Below are positions 6,972 to 15,201 of a stretch of 30,922 nt of DNA, one piece after another; position 1 is the first letter of the stretch, and the number at the start of each line of letters is the position of its first letter. Under the pieces are notes generated by a model, which was not told the DNA's origin, searched no databases, and worked only from the letters and a program-made list of their open reading frames with translations. Source of the stretch: JAUWQU01 sp964605095 (lineage in GTDB: Bacteria; Planctomycetota; Phycisphaerae; SM23-33); assembly GCA_964605095.1 (NCBI GenBank), contig CAZSBS010000016.1, positions 1 through 30,922 of the forward strand, given 5' to 3'. The position numbers and the translations under genes are program-made.

Positions 6972-7976
6972 ATGGACTCACCGGGCGTGGATCTCGATGT
7001 TGCCCGCCGGGCCCTCGAAGCCGAGGGCGAGGCGATCCGCGCCCTGGCTGGGCGGATCGGGCAGGAGTTTGCCGCCGCCGCGACGCTGCTTTATGGCTGC
7101 CAGGGCACGGTGATTACCACCGGGATCGGCAAGGCCGGGCTGATAGCCCGCAAGATCTCCGCGACGCTGGCCTCGACGGGCACGCAGAGCATCTTCCTGC
7201 ATCCGGTGGAGGCCCTGCACGGCGACATTGGCCGGGTCAGGCGTGGCGACGTGGTCGTCGCGCTTAGTCACAGCGGCCAGACCGAGGAGCTCATCCGCCT
7301 GCTGGATCACCTCCGCAGCCGCGGCGCCAGCCTCATAGCCATTACCTCCGACAGGTCCTCGCCGCTTGGGCGCAATGCCGACGTGACCATCGCCTACGGG
7401 CCGGTCGAGGAGGCCTGCCCGCTGGGGCTTGCCCCGACCGTCTCCACCTCCTGCATGCTCGCCCTGGGCGACGCACTGGCCGTGGCGGTAATGAAAATGA
7501 GGCGGTTCACGCCCGAGGACTTCGCCGCCTATCACCCGGCCGGGAGCCTCGGACGCAAACTGCTGAAGGTCGAGGAGGCCATGCGGTTTGGCACGGGCGA
7601 GGAGCTGCGCTGCGTCTCGGACGCCCTGAGCCTCGGCGACGCCCTGGCCCAGGCCGAGACCGGCAAGCGCCGCACCGGCGCGATGCTCATGGTGGACTCT
7701 GCCGGGCGGCTCAGCGGAATCCTGACCGACGCGGATATTCGCAGGCTGCTGGTTGCCCATCGCGGCAGGGATGTCCTTGCCGAGCCGGTGGCGGCCCTGA
7801 TGATCCGCAACCCCAAGCGAATTCGCCTTGGCGAGTTGGCCAGCAGGGCCGTGGCAATCCTCAACGAATATCGAATCGACGAGCTTCCGGTGGTGGACGA
7901 CGGCGACAGGCCGGTCGGGGTGATCGACGTTCAGGACCTTCTGGGAATCAAGACGGTGGCCAATGCCCGAGACTGA
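6972..7976 (+). CDS. kdsD: Arabinose-5-phosphate isomerase, KpsF/GutQ family
   Basis: Converts ribulose 5-phosphate to arabinose 5-phosphate, the first step toward KDO, the inner-core sugar of lipopolysaccharide. At 334 aa it has the family's usual length (about 325-330). An N-terminal SIS domain (about 30-170) shows TTGIGKAGLIARKIS, HPVEALHGDIGRV and ALSHSGQTEEL. Two CBS domains follow (about 205-260 and 275-330, the second containing NEYRIDELPVVD). The ATG has only a distant purine-rich stretch (GGGAGAG, 13 nt away). It is the first gene of an operon: its end overlaps kdsC by 14 nt, and the KDO-8-phosphate phosphatase and an LptC-like protein come next. This matches the kdsD-kdsC-lptC order of proteobacteria. 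Confidence 0.94.
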   Translation: MDSPGVDLDVARRALEAEGEAIRALAGRIGQEFAAAATLLYGCQGTVITTGIGKAGLIARKISATLASTGTQSIFLHPVEALHGDIGRVRRGDVVVALSHSGQTEELIRLLDHLRSRGASLIAITSDRSSPLGRNADVTIAYGPVEEACPLGLAPTVSTSCMLALGDALAVAVMKMRRFTPEDFAAYHPAGSLGRKLLKVEEAMRFGTGEELRCVSDALSLGDALAQAETGKRRTGAMLMVDSAGRLSGILTDADIRRLLVAHRGRDVLAEPVAALMIRNPKRIRLGELASRAVAILNEYRIDELPVVDDGDRPVGVIDVQDLLGIKTVANARD

Positions 7977-8559
7977 CTTTAGGCGACTTCAACTGCTTGT
8001 CCTGGACGTCGACGGCGTGATGACCGACGGGCGGATCATCCTCACGCCCGACGGGCACGAGATAAAGGCCTTCGACTGCAAGGACGGTGCGGGCATCAAG
8101 TACTGGATTTGCGCCGGCGGGCAGGTGGCGTTCATATCCGGGCGCAGTTCGCCGGCTGTGCAGGTCCGTGCCGACGAGCTCGGCGTGCAGATCGTCCGCA
8201 TGCACGCCAAGGACAAGCTATCGGTCTACCGCGAGGTTCTGGCCGAACTCGGCCTGGACGCCGCGCAGGCTGTCGTCATGGGCGACGATCTGCCCGACCT
8301 GCCGCTGCTGCGGGAGTGCGGATTCTCGGCCGGGCCTTCCGACGCGGTTCCCGAGGTCCGTCAGGCGGTCGATTACATCACGACCCTGCCGGGCGGAAGG
8401 GGCTGCGTGCGAGAGGCGATCGACCTGGTTCTAAAGAAGTCCGGGCGGTGGGGCGGCATCATGGCTCGCTACCTGCCGGTCCCTGCCCTTGGAACCCCCA
8501 AGCGGGGGATCCAGCCCGGCTGTTCGAGGCGTCAGCAGGGGGAGGACCCCGTGCAATGA
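7963..8559 (+). CDS. kdsC: 3-deoxy-D-manno-octulosonate 8-phosphate phosphatase, HAD type
   Basis: Removes phosphate from KDO-8-phosphate to give free KDO for LPS. The HAD nucleophile motif is DVDGVMTDG (Asp15 and Asp17), then FISGRSS (motif II), a Lys in KDKLSVY (motif III) and GDDLPDLPLL (motif IV). It is a cap-less KdsC-type enzyme that would work as a tetramer. The core ends near residue 160. The remaining 38 or so residues, Pro/Gly/Arg-rich, have no counterpart that I recognise and are encoded over a near-perfect hairpin (8491-8512), so they may be acquired sequence. The start overlaps kdsD. The stop overlaps the next gene's start as ATGA, indicating translational coupling. Confidence 0.92.
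   Translation: MPETDFRRLQLLVLDVDGVMTDGRIILTPDGHEIKAFDCKDGAGIKYWICAGGQVAFISGRSSPAVQVRADELGVQIVRMHAKDKLSVYREVLAELGLDAAQAVVMGDDLPDLPLLRECGFSAGPSDAVPEVRQAVDYITTLPGGRGCVREAIDLVLKKSGRWGGIMARYLPVPALGTPKRGIQPGCSRRQQGEDPVQ
8491..8512. repeat. Inverted repeat inside the kdsC 3' end
   Basis: GGAACCCCC (8491-8499) and GGGGGATCC (8504-8512) pair in 8 of 9 positions around the loop AAGC. The element is coding (the non-conserved KdsC tail) and lies 44 nt before the lptC-like ATG. In mRNA it would form a strong hairpin between the two genes, or it may be a REP-like insertion. Confidence 0.55.
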
Positions 8560-11500
8560 AGCGACGTATCCTTCTGGTACTGACGACGTTGGCGGCGCTG
8601 CTGGGCGCCTTTTACGTTTACGCCCTGGTGGCGGGGCGCGAGGGCCTGGACACCCAGCGGAAAGCCAACACCCCCGTCCCATCTGCTCCGACGACAGCCC
8701 CTGCCGGCGAGGGTACAGGCCCTGTTCGCGACGCTCAGGACGTGGAGATCATCGCCCGCGATGAGCGCGGACGCCTCCAGGGCGTCTACCGGGCCGAGCG
8801 TTGGGACCGCCGCGCCGACGGCGCCCAGGTGCTCACGAAGCCCCGCGTCGAGCTCTACCAGAAGGACGGCCAGCAGATAATCCTCCGCGCGGACAAGGCG
8901 GAGCTCTACGGGCAGGAGCTCAACCGCGGCGTAAACGTCCGGCGAGCCAAGCTAAGCGGCAACGTGACGATTTACTTCGACCCGTCGCGCGAGCCCGACA
9001 GGGTGCCCGTCGAGCAGAGGCCCGACGAGGTCGTTCGGGTCCACGTGGAGGACGTCGACGTCGACCGCGAGCATCAGACCATAACCACCGACAAGCGGGT
9101 GACGGTCTTCTCGCCGGAGGCGGACATCTACGGGCGCGGGATGACCATAAGCTGGAACGAGTCGCCGCGCGAGCTTCGGCTGCTGCGGATCGAGCACGGC
9201 GAGTACATGGCCATCTACAACGTCCCGGCCGAGCTTGACATGATCGCGCTGCCGGGCAGCAAGCCGACGACCGCGCCGGCCCGGTCGCAGCCGGCGGGTT
9301 CGCAGCCGGCGGCCGATCCGAATAAGCCCTTGCCTCGCAACCAGTACCAGGCGGAGTTCCATGACGACGTGAAGGTGATCCACCGCAACCGCCGGCTCAG
9401 CGGTGCTGACGTGCTGAAGCTGAAGTTCGACTGGGACGACTCGTGGCGAAAGGGCTCCTCTGCGGACAACATTCTTGGCCAGTCGCGCCGCGTGCGCCGC
9501 AGCGAGGCCGTCGCGGCCACCACCGGCCCGGCTACCATGTCGTCGGGAGCAACGCAGCCGCCCGGCGTGCCCGCCACCGCGACGGCGGCTACCCAGCCTG
9601 GCCAGCACCCCGAGGCGATGGAGATCTACTGGACCGGCCCGCTGGTGCTCCAGCCGACGGGCCGGACCGAAACGCCCTCGCGCGGGACTTACGACCTGTC
9701 GGCCGAGGGAAAGCGGGTTGTCCTCACCGACGCCCGAGCCACGGTGCTTTGCCGGCGGTTCAACTACCAGCACCCGCGGCGGGCGGGCTGGCTCGAGGGC
9801 GCCCCCGGCCAGCCGGTCAGGATGCTGCTGAGCGAGGGCGCCGATGTGGCGTGCGACCGCATCAACTTCGAGCCGGGTAACGGTAAGGCCTGGCTCTACG
9901 GCGCGGGGCACATGGCAAGGCGTTTCCCCGATGGCCTGAGCCAGGCCCAGGCCATCGAGTTTATCGAAACCGACGACCCCGAACTGTTGCCTGCCAGCGA
10001 GCGGATCACGTGGGCAAAGAGCGTCGAGCTTGCGTTCACCGACGAGAAGGTAACTCGCAACGGGCGGACCACCACTCGCCAGTTCATCCAGCAAGCCGAC
10101 TTCCACCAAGGCGTCGTCCTGCGCCAGAGCGCCGATCCCAACGGCGACGTTGTCGAGTGCGACGACCTGGCGGTAGCCATGGGCCACAGCGCGCGGGGCT
10201 CGGCTTACCCGAAGACCGCCGTCGCCGTCGGGCACGTCAAGGCGAGGCAGGAGGGCAGCGACGTCTCGGCTGGCAAGGTCACGGTCGACTTCGTCGAGGG
10301 CGACGCGCCGCAGGCCGCCAGGCCCGCCGGGGGCCGGGTGGGGGATATGTCACTGGCTTCCGGATCGAGGGTGCGCCCGGCGACTATCGTTGCCGAGGGC
10401 GGCGTGGTCATAAACGACCGCCGCGACCCCAACGCCGAACTCCTGACCGCCACCGCGGACAGGATGGTCAGCAAGCTGATCGAAAACGACCGGTCCCGTC
10501 GCACGGCCGTGCTTACGGGCAGGCCGGAGGCGCCCGCGCGAATCGAGCAGGGCCCCAACAAGCTCATTGGCCGGGAAATCCGCCTCGACCAGACCGACGA
10601 CTCCGCCGCCGTCGACGGCGCGGGAACGCTGGACTTCATCACAAAGAAGGACACCAACGGCAATGACCTGCCCGAGCCCCGGGCCGTGAAGGTGCGATGG
10701 GTCAAGGCGATGAGCTTCAGCGGCAAGAAGCGTACGGCCGAGTTCACCGGCGACGTGGCGCTGGACAGCGCATTGGACGATGTCCGCTGCCAGGATCTGC
10801 AACTGGTGTTCACCGATCAACTGGTCGCGCCGGTCGGCCCGCCTCCCGCTTCCGGTGCCGCCAAACCAGCCGTTGCCGCCGTTGCCCCCGTGGCCACCTC
10901 GGCCCCTATTGCAAATAAGCCCGCCGGGCGAGCCAGGGCATCGAGGCTTGGGGGCATGGCGGTCGGTATGGAGCAGTACAGCCGGCGTCGGATATCCATG
11001 ATCTTCGCCGAGAAGGACATAGTCTTGCGAAGCCGGCGTGAGGACGATAAGAACCGCCTCCTTCGCCGAATGCAGCTTAGCGGCGAGAAGCTCATCTACG
11101 ACGCCGAGGGCGAGCGGATCACGATGCTTGGGCGTGGGACTCTCATGGCGGAGGACTACGACAAGCCTCGCCCGCAGAAGGTTGCCGACTCCGAGGGTAT
11201 GATCGCCGCCGTGGACCGCCCAAGCCAGTCGGCCTTCGCGTGGAACAAGAGCATGGTGTTGTCGCAGAAAGACCGCGTTGTCACGCTGGAAGGCGGCGTG
11301 ATATTGGACCACCGCAGCGGCGACCAGATCATGGGCAAGGACAAGTTGAACGTGCCGCGGGATCAGTGGGGCACTTTGCCGCCCGGACGAAAGACCCGCC
11401 TGGAGTGCGACACAATGATGGCCAGGTTCGGCGAACCGGTCAGCATGCCCGCAACCCAGCCCAGCACGCGCCCGGCGAGGCGTTCGGGCGGCGATCCGCT

Positions 11501-11789
11501 TCGCGAAGGCCCGACGATGGGTCCGCTGGACCTGTTCAGCGCCACCGGCGACGTGAGCCTCAAGGACGGCCCGCGCCACGTGCTGGCCCAGCGGCTGATC
11601 TATAACCGCGAAAAGGACCTCGCGGTGGTGTGGGGCTTCCTTGAAGGCAAGCCGCCGGCCAAGGGCTCGATTACCTACGAAGATCCCCAGACCGGGCGTA
11701 CGCAGACCGTAGCGAGCCCTAAGTTTATCTGGTACCGCCGCGACAACCGCATCTTCTCCGAAGACGTCTCCGGTTCGGGCGGACGGTGA
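8556..11789 (+). CDS. Giant LptC/OstA-like LPS-export protein
   Basis: A 1077-aa membrane-anchored periplasmic protein, by position and sequence related to LptC/LptA, which hand lipopolysaccharide across the periplasm. One N-terminal membrane segment (about residues 5-26) is followed by a TTAPAGEG linker. An LptC-like beta region follows (about 60-225), with the pattern GVYRAERWD, VELYQKDG, LRADKAELYG, LSGNVTIYF, then TDKRVTVFSPEADIYGRGM. The rest repeats OstA-like phrases (ADKAE, LSGNV, FTGDVALD, LEGGVILDH, SATGDVSLKDG), separated by Thr/Gln/Pro/Ala linkers. Ordinary LptC and LptA are each under 200 aa. GGAGGA (8541-8546) lies 9 nt before the ATG. The frame is open further upstream, but the ATGA overlap with kdsC and the membrane anchor fix this start. 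LptB, LptF and LptG are not in view. The LptC relation is well supported; the repeat count is estimated by eye. Confidence 0.8.
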   Translation: MKRRILLVLTTLAALLGAFYVYALVAGREGLDTQRKANTPVPSAPTTAPAGEGTGPVRDAQDVEIIARDERGRLQGVYRAERWDRRADGAQVLTKPRVELYQKDGQQIILRADKAELYGQELNRGVNVRRAKLSGNVTIYFDPSREPDRVPVEQRPDEVVRVHVEDVDVDREHQTITTDKRVTVFSPEADIYGRGMTISWNESPRELRLLRIEHGEYMAIYNVPAELDMIALPGSKPTTAPARSQPAGSQPAADPNKPLPRNQYQAEFHDDVKVIHRNRRLSGADVLKLKFDWDDSWRKGSSADNILGQSRRVRRSEAVAATTGPATMSSGATQPPGVPATATAATQPGQHPEAMEIYWTGPLVLQPTGRTETPSRGTYDLSAEGKRVVLTDARATVLCRRFNYQHPRRAGWLEGAPGQPVRMLLSEGADVACDRINFEPGNGKAWLYGAGHMARRFPDGLSQAQAIEFIETDDPELLPASERITWAKSVELAFTDEKVTRNGRTTTRQFIQQADFHQGVVLRQSADPNGDVVECDDLAVAMGHSARGSAYPKTAVAVGHVKARQEGSDVSAGKVTVDFVEGDAPQAARPAGGRVGDMSLASGSRVRPATIVAEGGVVINDRRDPNAELLTATADRMVSKLIENDRSRRTAVLTGRPEAPARIEQGPNKLIGREIRLDQTDDSAAVDGAGTLDFITKKDTNGNDLPEPRAVKVRWVKAMSFSGKKRTAEFTGDVALDSALDDVRCQDLQLVFTDQLVAPVGPPPASGAAKPAVAAVAPVATSAPIANKPAGRARASRLGGMAVGMEQYSRRRISMIFAEKDIVLRSRREDDKNRLLRRMQLSGEKLIYDAEGERITMLGRGTLMAEDYDKPRPQKVADSEGMIAAVDRPSQSAFAWNKSMVLSQKDRVVTLEGGVILDHRSGDQIMGKDKLNVPRDQWGTLPPGRKTRLECDTMMARFGEPVSMPATQPSTRPARRSGGDPLREGPTMGPLDLFSATGDVSLKDGPRHVLAQRLIYNREKDLAVVWGFLEGKPPAKGSITYEDPQTGRTQTVASPKFIWYRRDNRIFSEDVSGSGGR

Positions 11790-11791
11790 GA

Positions 11792-11901
11792 GGATTGCGG
11801 AATGCGGATTGCGGAATGCGGATTGGGAAAAGAAGAATTAACCGCAGAGACGCATTCATGGCATTCATGGCATCTGTCTTTTGGCATTTCTGGCATCCAG
11901 G
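11792..11901. repeat. GGATTGC/GGAATGC heptamers followed by GCATTCATG-type 9-mers
   Basis: Two bases after the lptC-like stop codon come five in-phase 7-mers, alternating GGATTGC and GGAATGC (11792-11826). An AAGAAG/CCGCAGAG stretch follows. Then 9-nt units GCATTCATG occur twice (11852-11869), and GCATTTCTG with GCATCCAGG at 11884-11901. The 15-mer at 11883-11897 recurs in reverse complement, 14 of 15, in the coding end of the TPR lipoprotein gene (23854-23868). Confidence 0.75.
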
Positions 11902-11994
11902 GGCACTTCCCGCATGCTGGTGGGAAAATCCATTGTGTTGAGCGTGATTGGGCGGTACCTTGACGCGGCTATACTCCAATGAGGACTGACGCAG

Positions 11995-13125
11995 ATGATA
12001 CGACAGATTAAGTCGGCAGCTAAGGACGGGCGACAGAGCGGCCATTCGCGGCGCCGCCGCCGCGCCTCGGGCGGGTTCCGCGCGGCGGCCGTTGACGCGA
12101 TGCTTGTGACCAACCCGGTCGATGTGGGATACCTGACGGGCTTCACGGGCGATGACAGCTTCCTGCTGCTGGGGGCAGGCTGGGCGTGCCTTGTGACCGA
12201 CGGGCGGTTCACGGAGCAGGCCGCCAAGGAGTGCGGCGACATCGAGTGCCACATTCGCAAGGGCTCGCTGGAGTCGGCCGTTGCAAAGGTGCTCAAGGGC
12301 CGGGGCGTCAGGAAGCTGGGTTTCGAGCCGAAGCACGTTACGGTCAAGCTCCGGCAGAACCTGGCCGACGAGCTCAAGAGCAAGAAGCTGGTGGAGGTCT
12401 CGGGGGTGGTTTCCATCCTGCGTCAGTGCAAGGACGACGGCGAGCTTGCCATTATGCGCCGGGCGATCAGGATCGCCGAGAAGGCGTTCAAGGAAATGCT
12501 CGCGCTGGGTGCGAAGGGATGGGTCGGACGGACCGAGCGCGACCTGGCCGCGGAACTTGAATATCGCATGCGCCGCTTGGGCGCGGACAGACCGAGTTTC
12601 CCGACCATTCTGGCGGCCGGGGCGCACGGCTCGGTGCCTCACTACAGTCCGGGCTCGACCAGGGTGCGGCCCGGACAGGCCGTGTTGGTGGACTGGGGCG
12701 CCCGCGCGGATGGCTACTGCAGCGACTTGACGCGGGTTGTCTTCACCGGTACAATCCCCGCGAAATTGCGCGAGATTTACGAAGTGGTCCGCCGTGCGCA
12801 GGAGGCTGGTATTGCCGCCATCCGGTCCGGCGTGGGTTGCAGAGCGGTAGACGCGGCCGCTCGGCGAGTGATAGCCGAGGCCGGCTATGGCGAGCAGTTT
12901 GGCCACGGCCTCGGGCACGGTCTGGGCAGGGAAGTCCACGAAGCCCCGGGTCTTGGCAAGCTTTCGGCCGACCGCCTGAAAAGCGGGATGGTTGTTACCG
13001 TCGAGCCGGGCATCTACTTGCCCGGTATCGGCGGGGTCAGGATCGAAGACGACGTGCTGGTGACGGCTTCATCAGCCAGGCGGCTTTCGAGCCTTCCCCG
13101 CGACATCGACGCCATGCGGCTGTGA
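11995..13125 (+). CDS. M24 family Xaa-Pro peptidase (aminopeptidase P-like)
   Basis: Cytosolic metallopeptidase that cleaves X-Pro bonds. At 376 aa it has the usual creatinase N-domain (about 30-145, LVTNPVDVGYLTGF) and pita-bread catalytic domain (about 150-370). The five metal ligands are visible: Asp233 (VDWGA), Asp244 (SDLTR), His308 (HGLGHGLG), Glu337 (VEPG) and Glu351 (IED). The first 30 residues are unusually basic, with a run of five Arg. GAGGA lies 9 nt before the ATG, and TATACT at 11970-11975 may be a -10. Only 14 nt separate it from accB. An M24 peptidase next to accB-accC is a common bacterial arrangement, usually with efp between, and efp is missing here. Aminopeptidase P versus prolidase cannot be settled by eye. 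Confidence 0.9.
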   Translation: MIRQIKSAAKDGRQSGHSRRRRRASGGFRAAAVDAMLVTNPVDVGYLTGFTGDDSFLLLGAGWACLVTDGRFTEQAAKECGDIECHIRKGSLESAVAKVLKGRGVRKLGFEPKHVTVKLRQNLADELKSKKLVEVSGVVSILRQCKDDGELAIMRRAIRIAEKAFKEMLALGAKGWVGRTERDLAAELEYRMRRLGADRPSFPTILAAGAHGSVPHYSPGSTRVRPGQAVLVDWGARADGYCSDLTRVVFTGTIPAKLREIYEVVRRAQEAGIAAIRSGVGCRAVDAAARRVIAEAGYGEQFGHGLGHGLGREVHEAPGLGKLSADRLKSGMVVTVEPGIYLPGIGGVRIEDDVLVTASSARRLSSLPRDIDAMRL

Positions 13126-13139
13126 ACGAAGGGAATCAG

Positions 13140-13646
13140 ATGGCCAGTAAGGCACCAAAGAAGACGGTAGCGGCGCAAAAGTCCGCGGCGCCGACGAAGA
13201 CGGCGGTGATCGACGACGTTAAGCTCCTGGTGAAGCTCATGATCGAGCACGACCTGGTCGAGGTGAGCGTCACGGACGGCGGGCGCAGCATAGCCCTGAA
13301 GCGCAGCTCGGCTTCCCAGCCTGGTGCTGCCGCGTTGTTGGCTGCCTCCGCGCCGGCAGGGGCCGCGGCGCCCACGGCTAGCAAGGAGGAAGAACCATCC
13401 GAGCAACTTGTCGAGATCAAGAGCCCGATGGTCGGCACGCTCTACGCCGCCGCCAGCCCCGAGAGCGATCCGTACGTGTCGGTGGGCTCTTACGTTGACG
13501 AGAACACCGTCGTTTGCATCGTAGAAGCGATGAAGGTAATGAACGAAGTCCGCGCCGAGGTCTCCGGTGTCATCGCCGAGATCTGCGTGAAGAACGCCCA
13601 GCCCGTCGAGTACGGGCAGGTCCTCTTCCGCGTCAGGCCTGCCTGA
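13140..13646 (+). CDS. accB: Biotin carboxyl carrier protein of acetyl-CoA carboxylase
   Basis: Carries the biotin that shuttles carboxyl groups between AccC and the carboxyltransferase in the first step of fatty acid synthesis. The 168-aa protein has a charged N-terminal region (about 20-56, DVKLLVKLMIEHDLVEVSVTDG), an Ala/Pro-rich flexible linker (about 57-88) and a C-terminal biotinyl domain (about 90-168). The motif EAMKVMNE places the biotinylated Lys at 132, and SPMVGT opens the domain. Start: AAGGGA lies 6 nt before the ATG at 13140. The frame is open upstream through the M24 gene, but that part is antisense in character. It sits between the M24 peptidase and accC, 23 nt before the latter. 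Confidence 0.95.
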   Translation: MASKAPKKTVAAQKSAAPTKTAVIDDVKLLVKLMIEHDLVEVSVTDGGRSIALKRSSASQPGAAALLAASAPAGAAAPTASKEEEPSEQLVEIKSPMVGTLYAAASPESDPYVSVGSYVDENTVVCIVEAMKVMNEVRAEVSGVIAEICVKNAQPVEYGQVLFRVRPA

Positions 13647-13669
13647 GTGGCTCAACGAGGAAGCCTGGA

Positions 13670-15016
13670 ATGTTTCATCGCATCTTGATAGCCAACCGCG
13701 GCGAGGTGGCCCTGCGTATCATCCGCACCTGCAAGGAAATGGGAATCGAGACGGTAGCCGTCTTCTCCGAGGCCGACCGAAACGCCAGTTACCTCCACCT
13801 TGCCGACGAACGCATCTGTATCGGCGAAGCCCCCCCTGCTGAAAGCTATCTCAACATCCCACGGATTATCGCCGCGGCCGAAATAGCCGACGTCGAGGCC
13901 ATCCACCCGGGCTACGGATTCCTGGCCGAGAACGCCCACTTTGCGGAGGTCTGCCGGGACTGCAAGATCGCGTTCATCGGCCCGAGCGTCGAGAGCATGA
14001 GGGCCCTCGGTGACAAGATCAAGGCCAAGGAACTCGCCCGCGTTGCGCGCGTGCCGACCATGCCGTCCAGCGACGGCGCCATCGACACCGTCGAAGAGGC
14101 CGTCAGCACGGCCGGGCGCATCGGCTATCCGGTGGCCGTCAAGGCTGCCGCCGGCGGCGGGGGGCGCGGGATCAGGTTCGCCCACAATGAGGCCACCCTG
14201 CGATCATGCTTCAAGCAGGCCCGCACCGAGGCGGAAATCTCCTTCGGCGACGGCAGGCTCTACATGGAAAAGTGCATTGAGAACTTCCGCCACATCGAGG
14301 TACAGCTCCTGGGCGACATGAGCGGGAAGGTCCTGCATCTTGGCGAGCGCGAATGCACCGTCCAGCGGAGGCGTCAGAAGGTTATCGAGGAAAGTCCCGC
14401 GCCCAACCTCCCTGCCGGGCTCAGAGACGAAATATGCGACGCCGCCGTCCGCTTGGTCAAGGAAGTGGGCTATTACTCCACCGGGACTGTCGAGTTCATC
14501 ATGGACGAGGACCTCAACTTCTACTTCATGGAAGTCAACACGAGGATCCAGGTCGAACACCCGGTAACGGAGATGGTCATCGGCCAGGACCTTGTAAAGT
14601 GGCAGCTTCGCGTCGCGGCGGGCGAGCAGATCGACATGGAGCAAAGCGAGATCGTTCCCCGCGGATCGTCCATCGAGTGCCGCATCAACGCCGAGGACCC
14701 CGCCCACAACTTCCGTCCGAGCCCCGGGCGGGTGGAGGCGTTCGTCGCCCCCGGCGGCCTGGGCGTGCGGTGGGATTCGCACGTTTACCAGGGCTACGCG
14801 ATTCCGTCCAGCTATGACAGCCTTATCGGCAAGCTGATCGTCCACCGCCCGACCCGTGGCGAGGCGATCGCCACGTGTCGGCGGGCGCTGGAGGAGTTCG
14901 TGATCTACCCGACGCGGACCACCATCCCGCTGTGCCGCGACATTCTCGCCCACCCGAAGTTTCAGGCCGGGCAGTGGGACACCACCTACATCGAACGCGA
15001 GATGCTCAAGATCTGA
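13670..15016 (+). CDS. accC: Biotin carboxylase subunit of acetyl-CoA carboxylase
   Basis: ATP-grasp enzyme that carboxylates biotin on AccB using bicarbonate. The 448-aa length equals the usual 447-449. The N-terminus MFHRILIANRGEVALRI, the HPGYGFLAEN block, Lys116 (GDKIK), the glycine-rich ATP loop AAGGGGRGIR (about 160-169), HIEVQLLGD, ERECTVQRR and the catalytic MEVNTRIQVEHPVTE are all intact. C-terminal domain: ECRINAEDP, SYDSLIGKL. GAGGA precedes the ATG by about 9 nt. It is the last gene of the M24-accB-accC unit. The carboxyltransferase genes accA and accD are not in the window. Confidence 0.96.
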   Translation: MFHRILIANRGEVALRIIRTCKEMGIETVAVFSEADRNASYLHLADERICIGEAPPAESYLNIPRIIAAAEIADVEAIHPGYGFLAENAHFAEVCRDCKIAFIGPSVESMRALGDKIKAKELARVARVPTMPSSDGAIDTVEEAVSTAGRIGYPVAVKAAAGGGGRGIRFAHNEATLRSCFKQARTEAEISFGDGRLYMEKCIENFRHIEVQLLGDMSGKVLHLGERECTVQRRRQKVIEESPAPNLPAGLRDEICDAAVRLVKEVGYYSTGTVEFIMDEDLNFYFMEVNTRIQVEHPVTEMVIGQDLVKWQLRVAAGEQIDMEQSEIVPRGSSIECRINAEDPAHNFRPSPGRVEAFVAPGGLGVRWDSHVYQGYAIPSSYDSLIGKLIVHRPTRGEAIATCRRALEEFVIYPTRTTIPLCRDILAHPKFQAGQWDTTYIEREMLKI

Positions 15017-15080
15017 TCGCATTATCGCATCCGCGCCGGATATCCAAACGCACCGGGCCAGGAGCTTTCGGTGCATTTTA

Positions 15081-15185
15081 AAATCTCAGATTTGAGATTT
15101 GAGATCTCAGATTTGAGATTTAAGATCTGAGATTTAAAATCTGAGATTTGAGATCTCAGATTTGAGATTTGAGATTTGAAATCTG
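15081..15185. repeat. AGATTTG heptamer array, 15 perfect-phase units
   Basis: The 105 bases divide without any slip into fifteen 7-mers: AGATTTG (7 copies), AGATCTC (2), AGATTTA (2), AAATCTG (2), AGATCTG and AAATCTC. Variants such as AAATCTC and GAGATTT are mutually complementary, so the array is both tandem and inverted and could fold into many alternative hairpins. It is far more AT-rich than the surrounding DNA. It fills the spacer between accC and the phosphofructokinase gene and ends just before the latter's ribosome site. Confidence 0.9.
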
Positions 15186-15201
15186 AAAGGAATTAGCAGT
15201 C

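Noticed and set aside
8109..8555. Upstream extension of the lptC-like frame to 8109
   Set aside because: This part is a shadow of kdsC. The GGAGGA site, ATGA overlap and membrane anchor fix the start at 8556.
11995..12090. Arg-rich N-terminus of the M24 peptidase as a frameshift
   Set aside because: The other frames do not restore a better N-terminus, and the ribosome site supports the ATG used.
15081..15185. AGATTTG array as a CRISPR array
   Set aside because: Units are 7 bp with no spacers and no cas genes.
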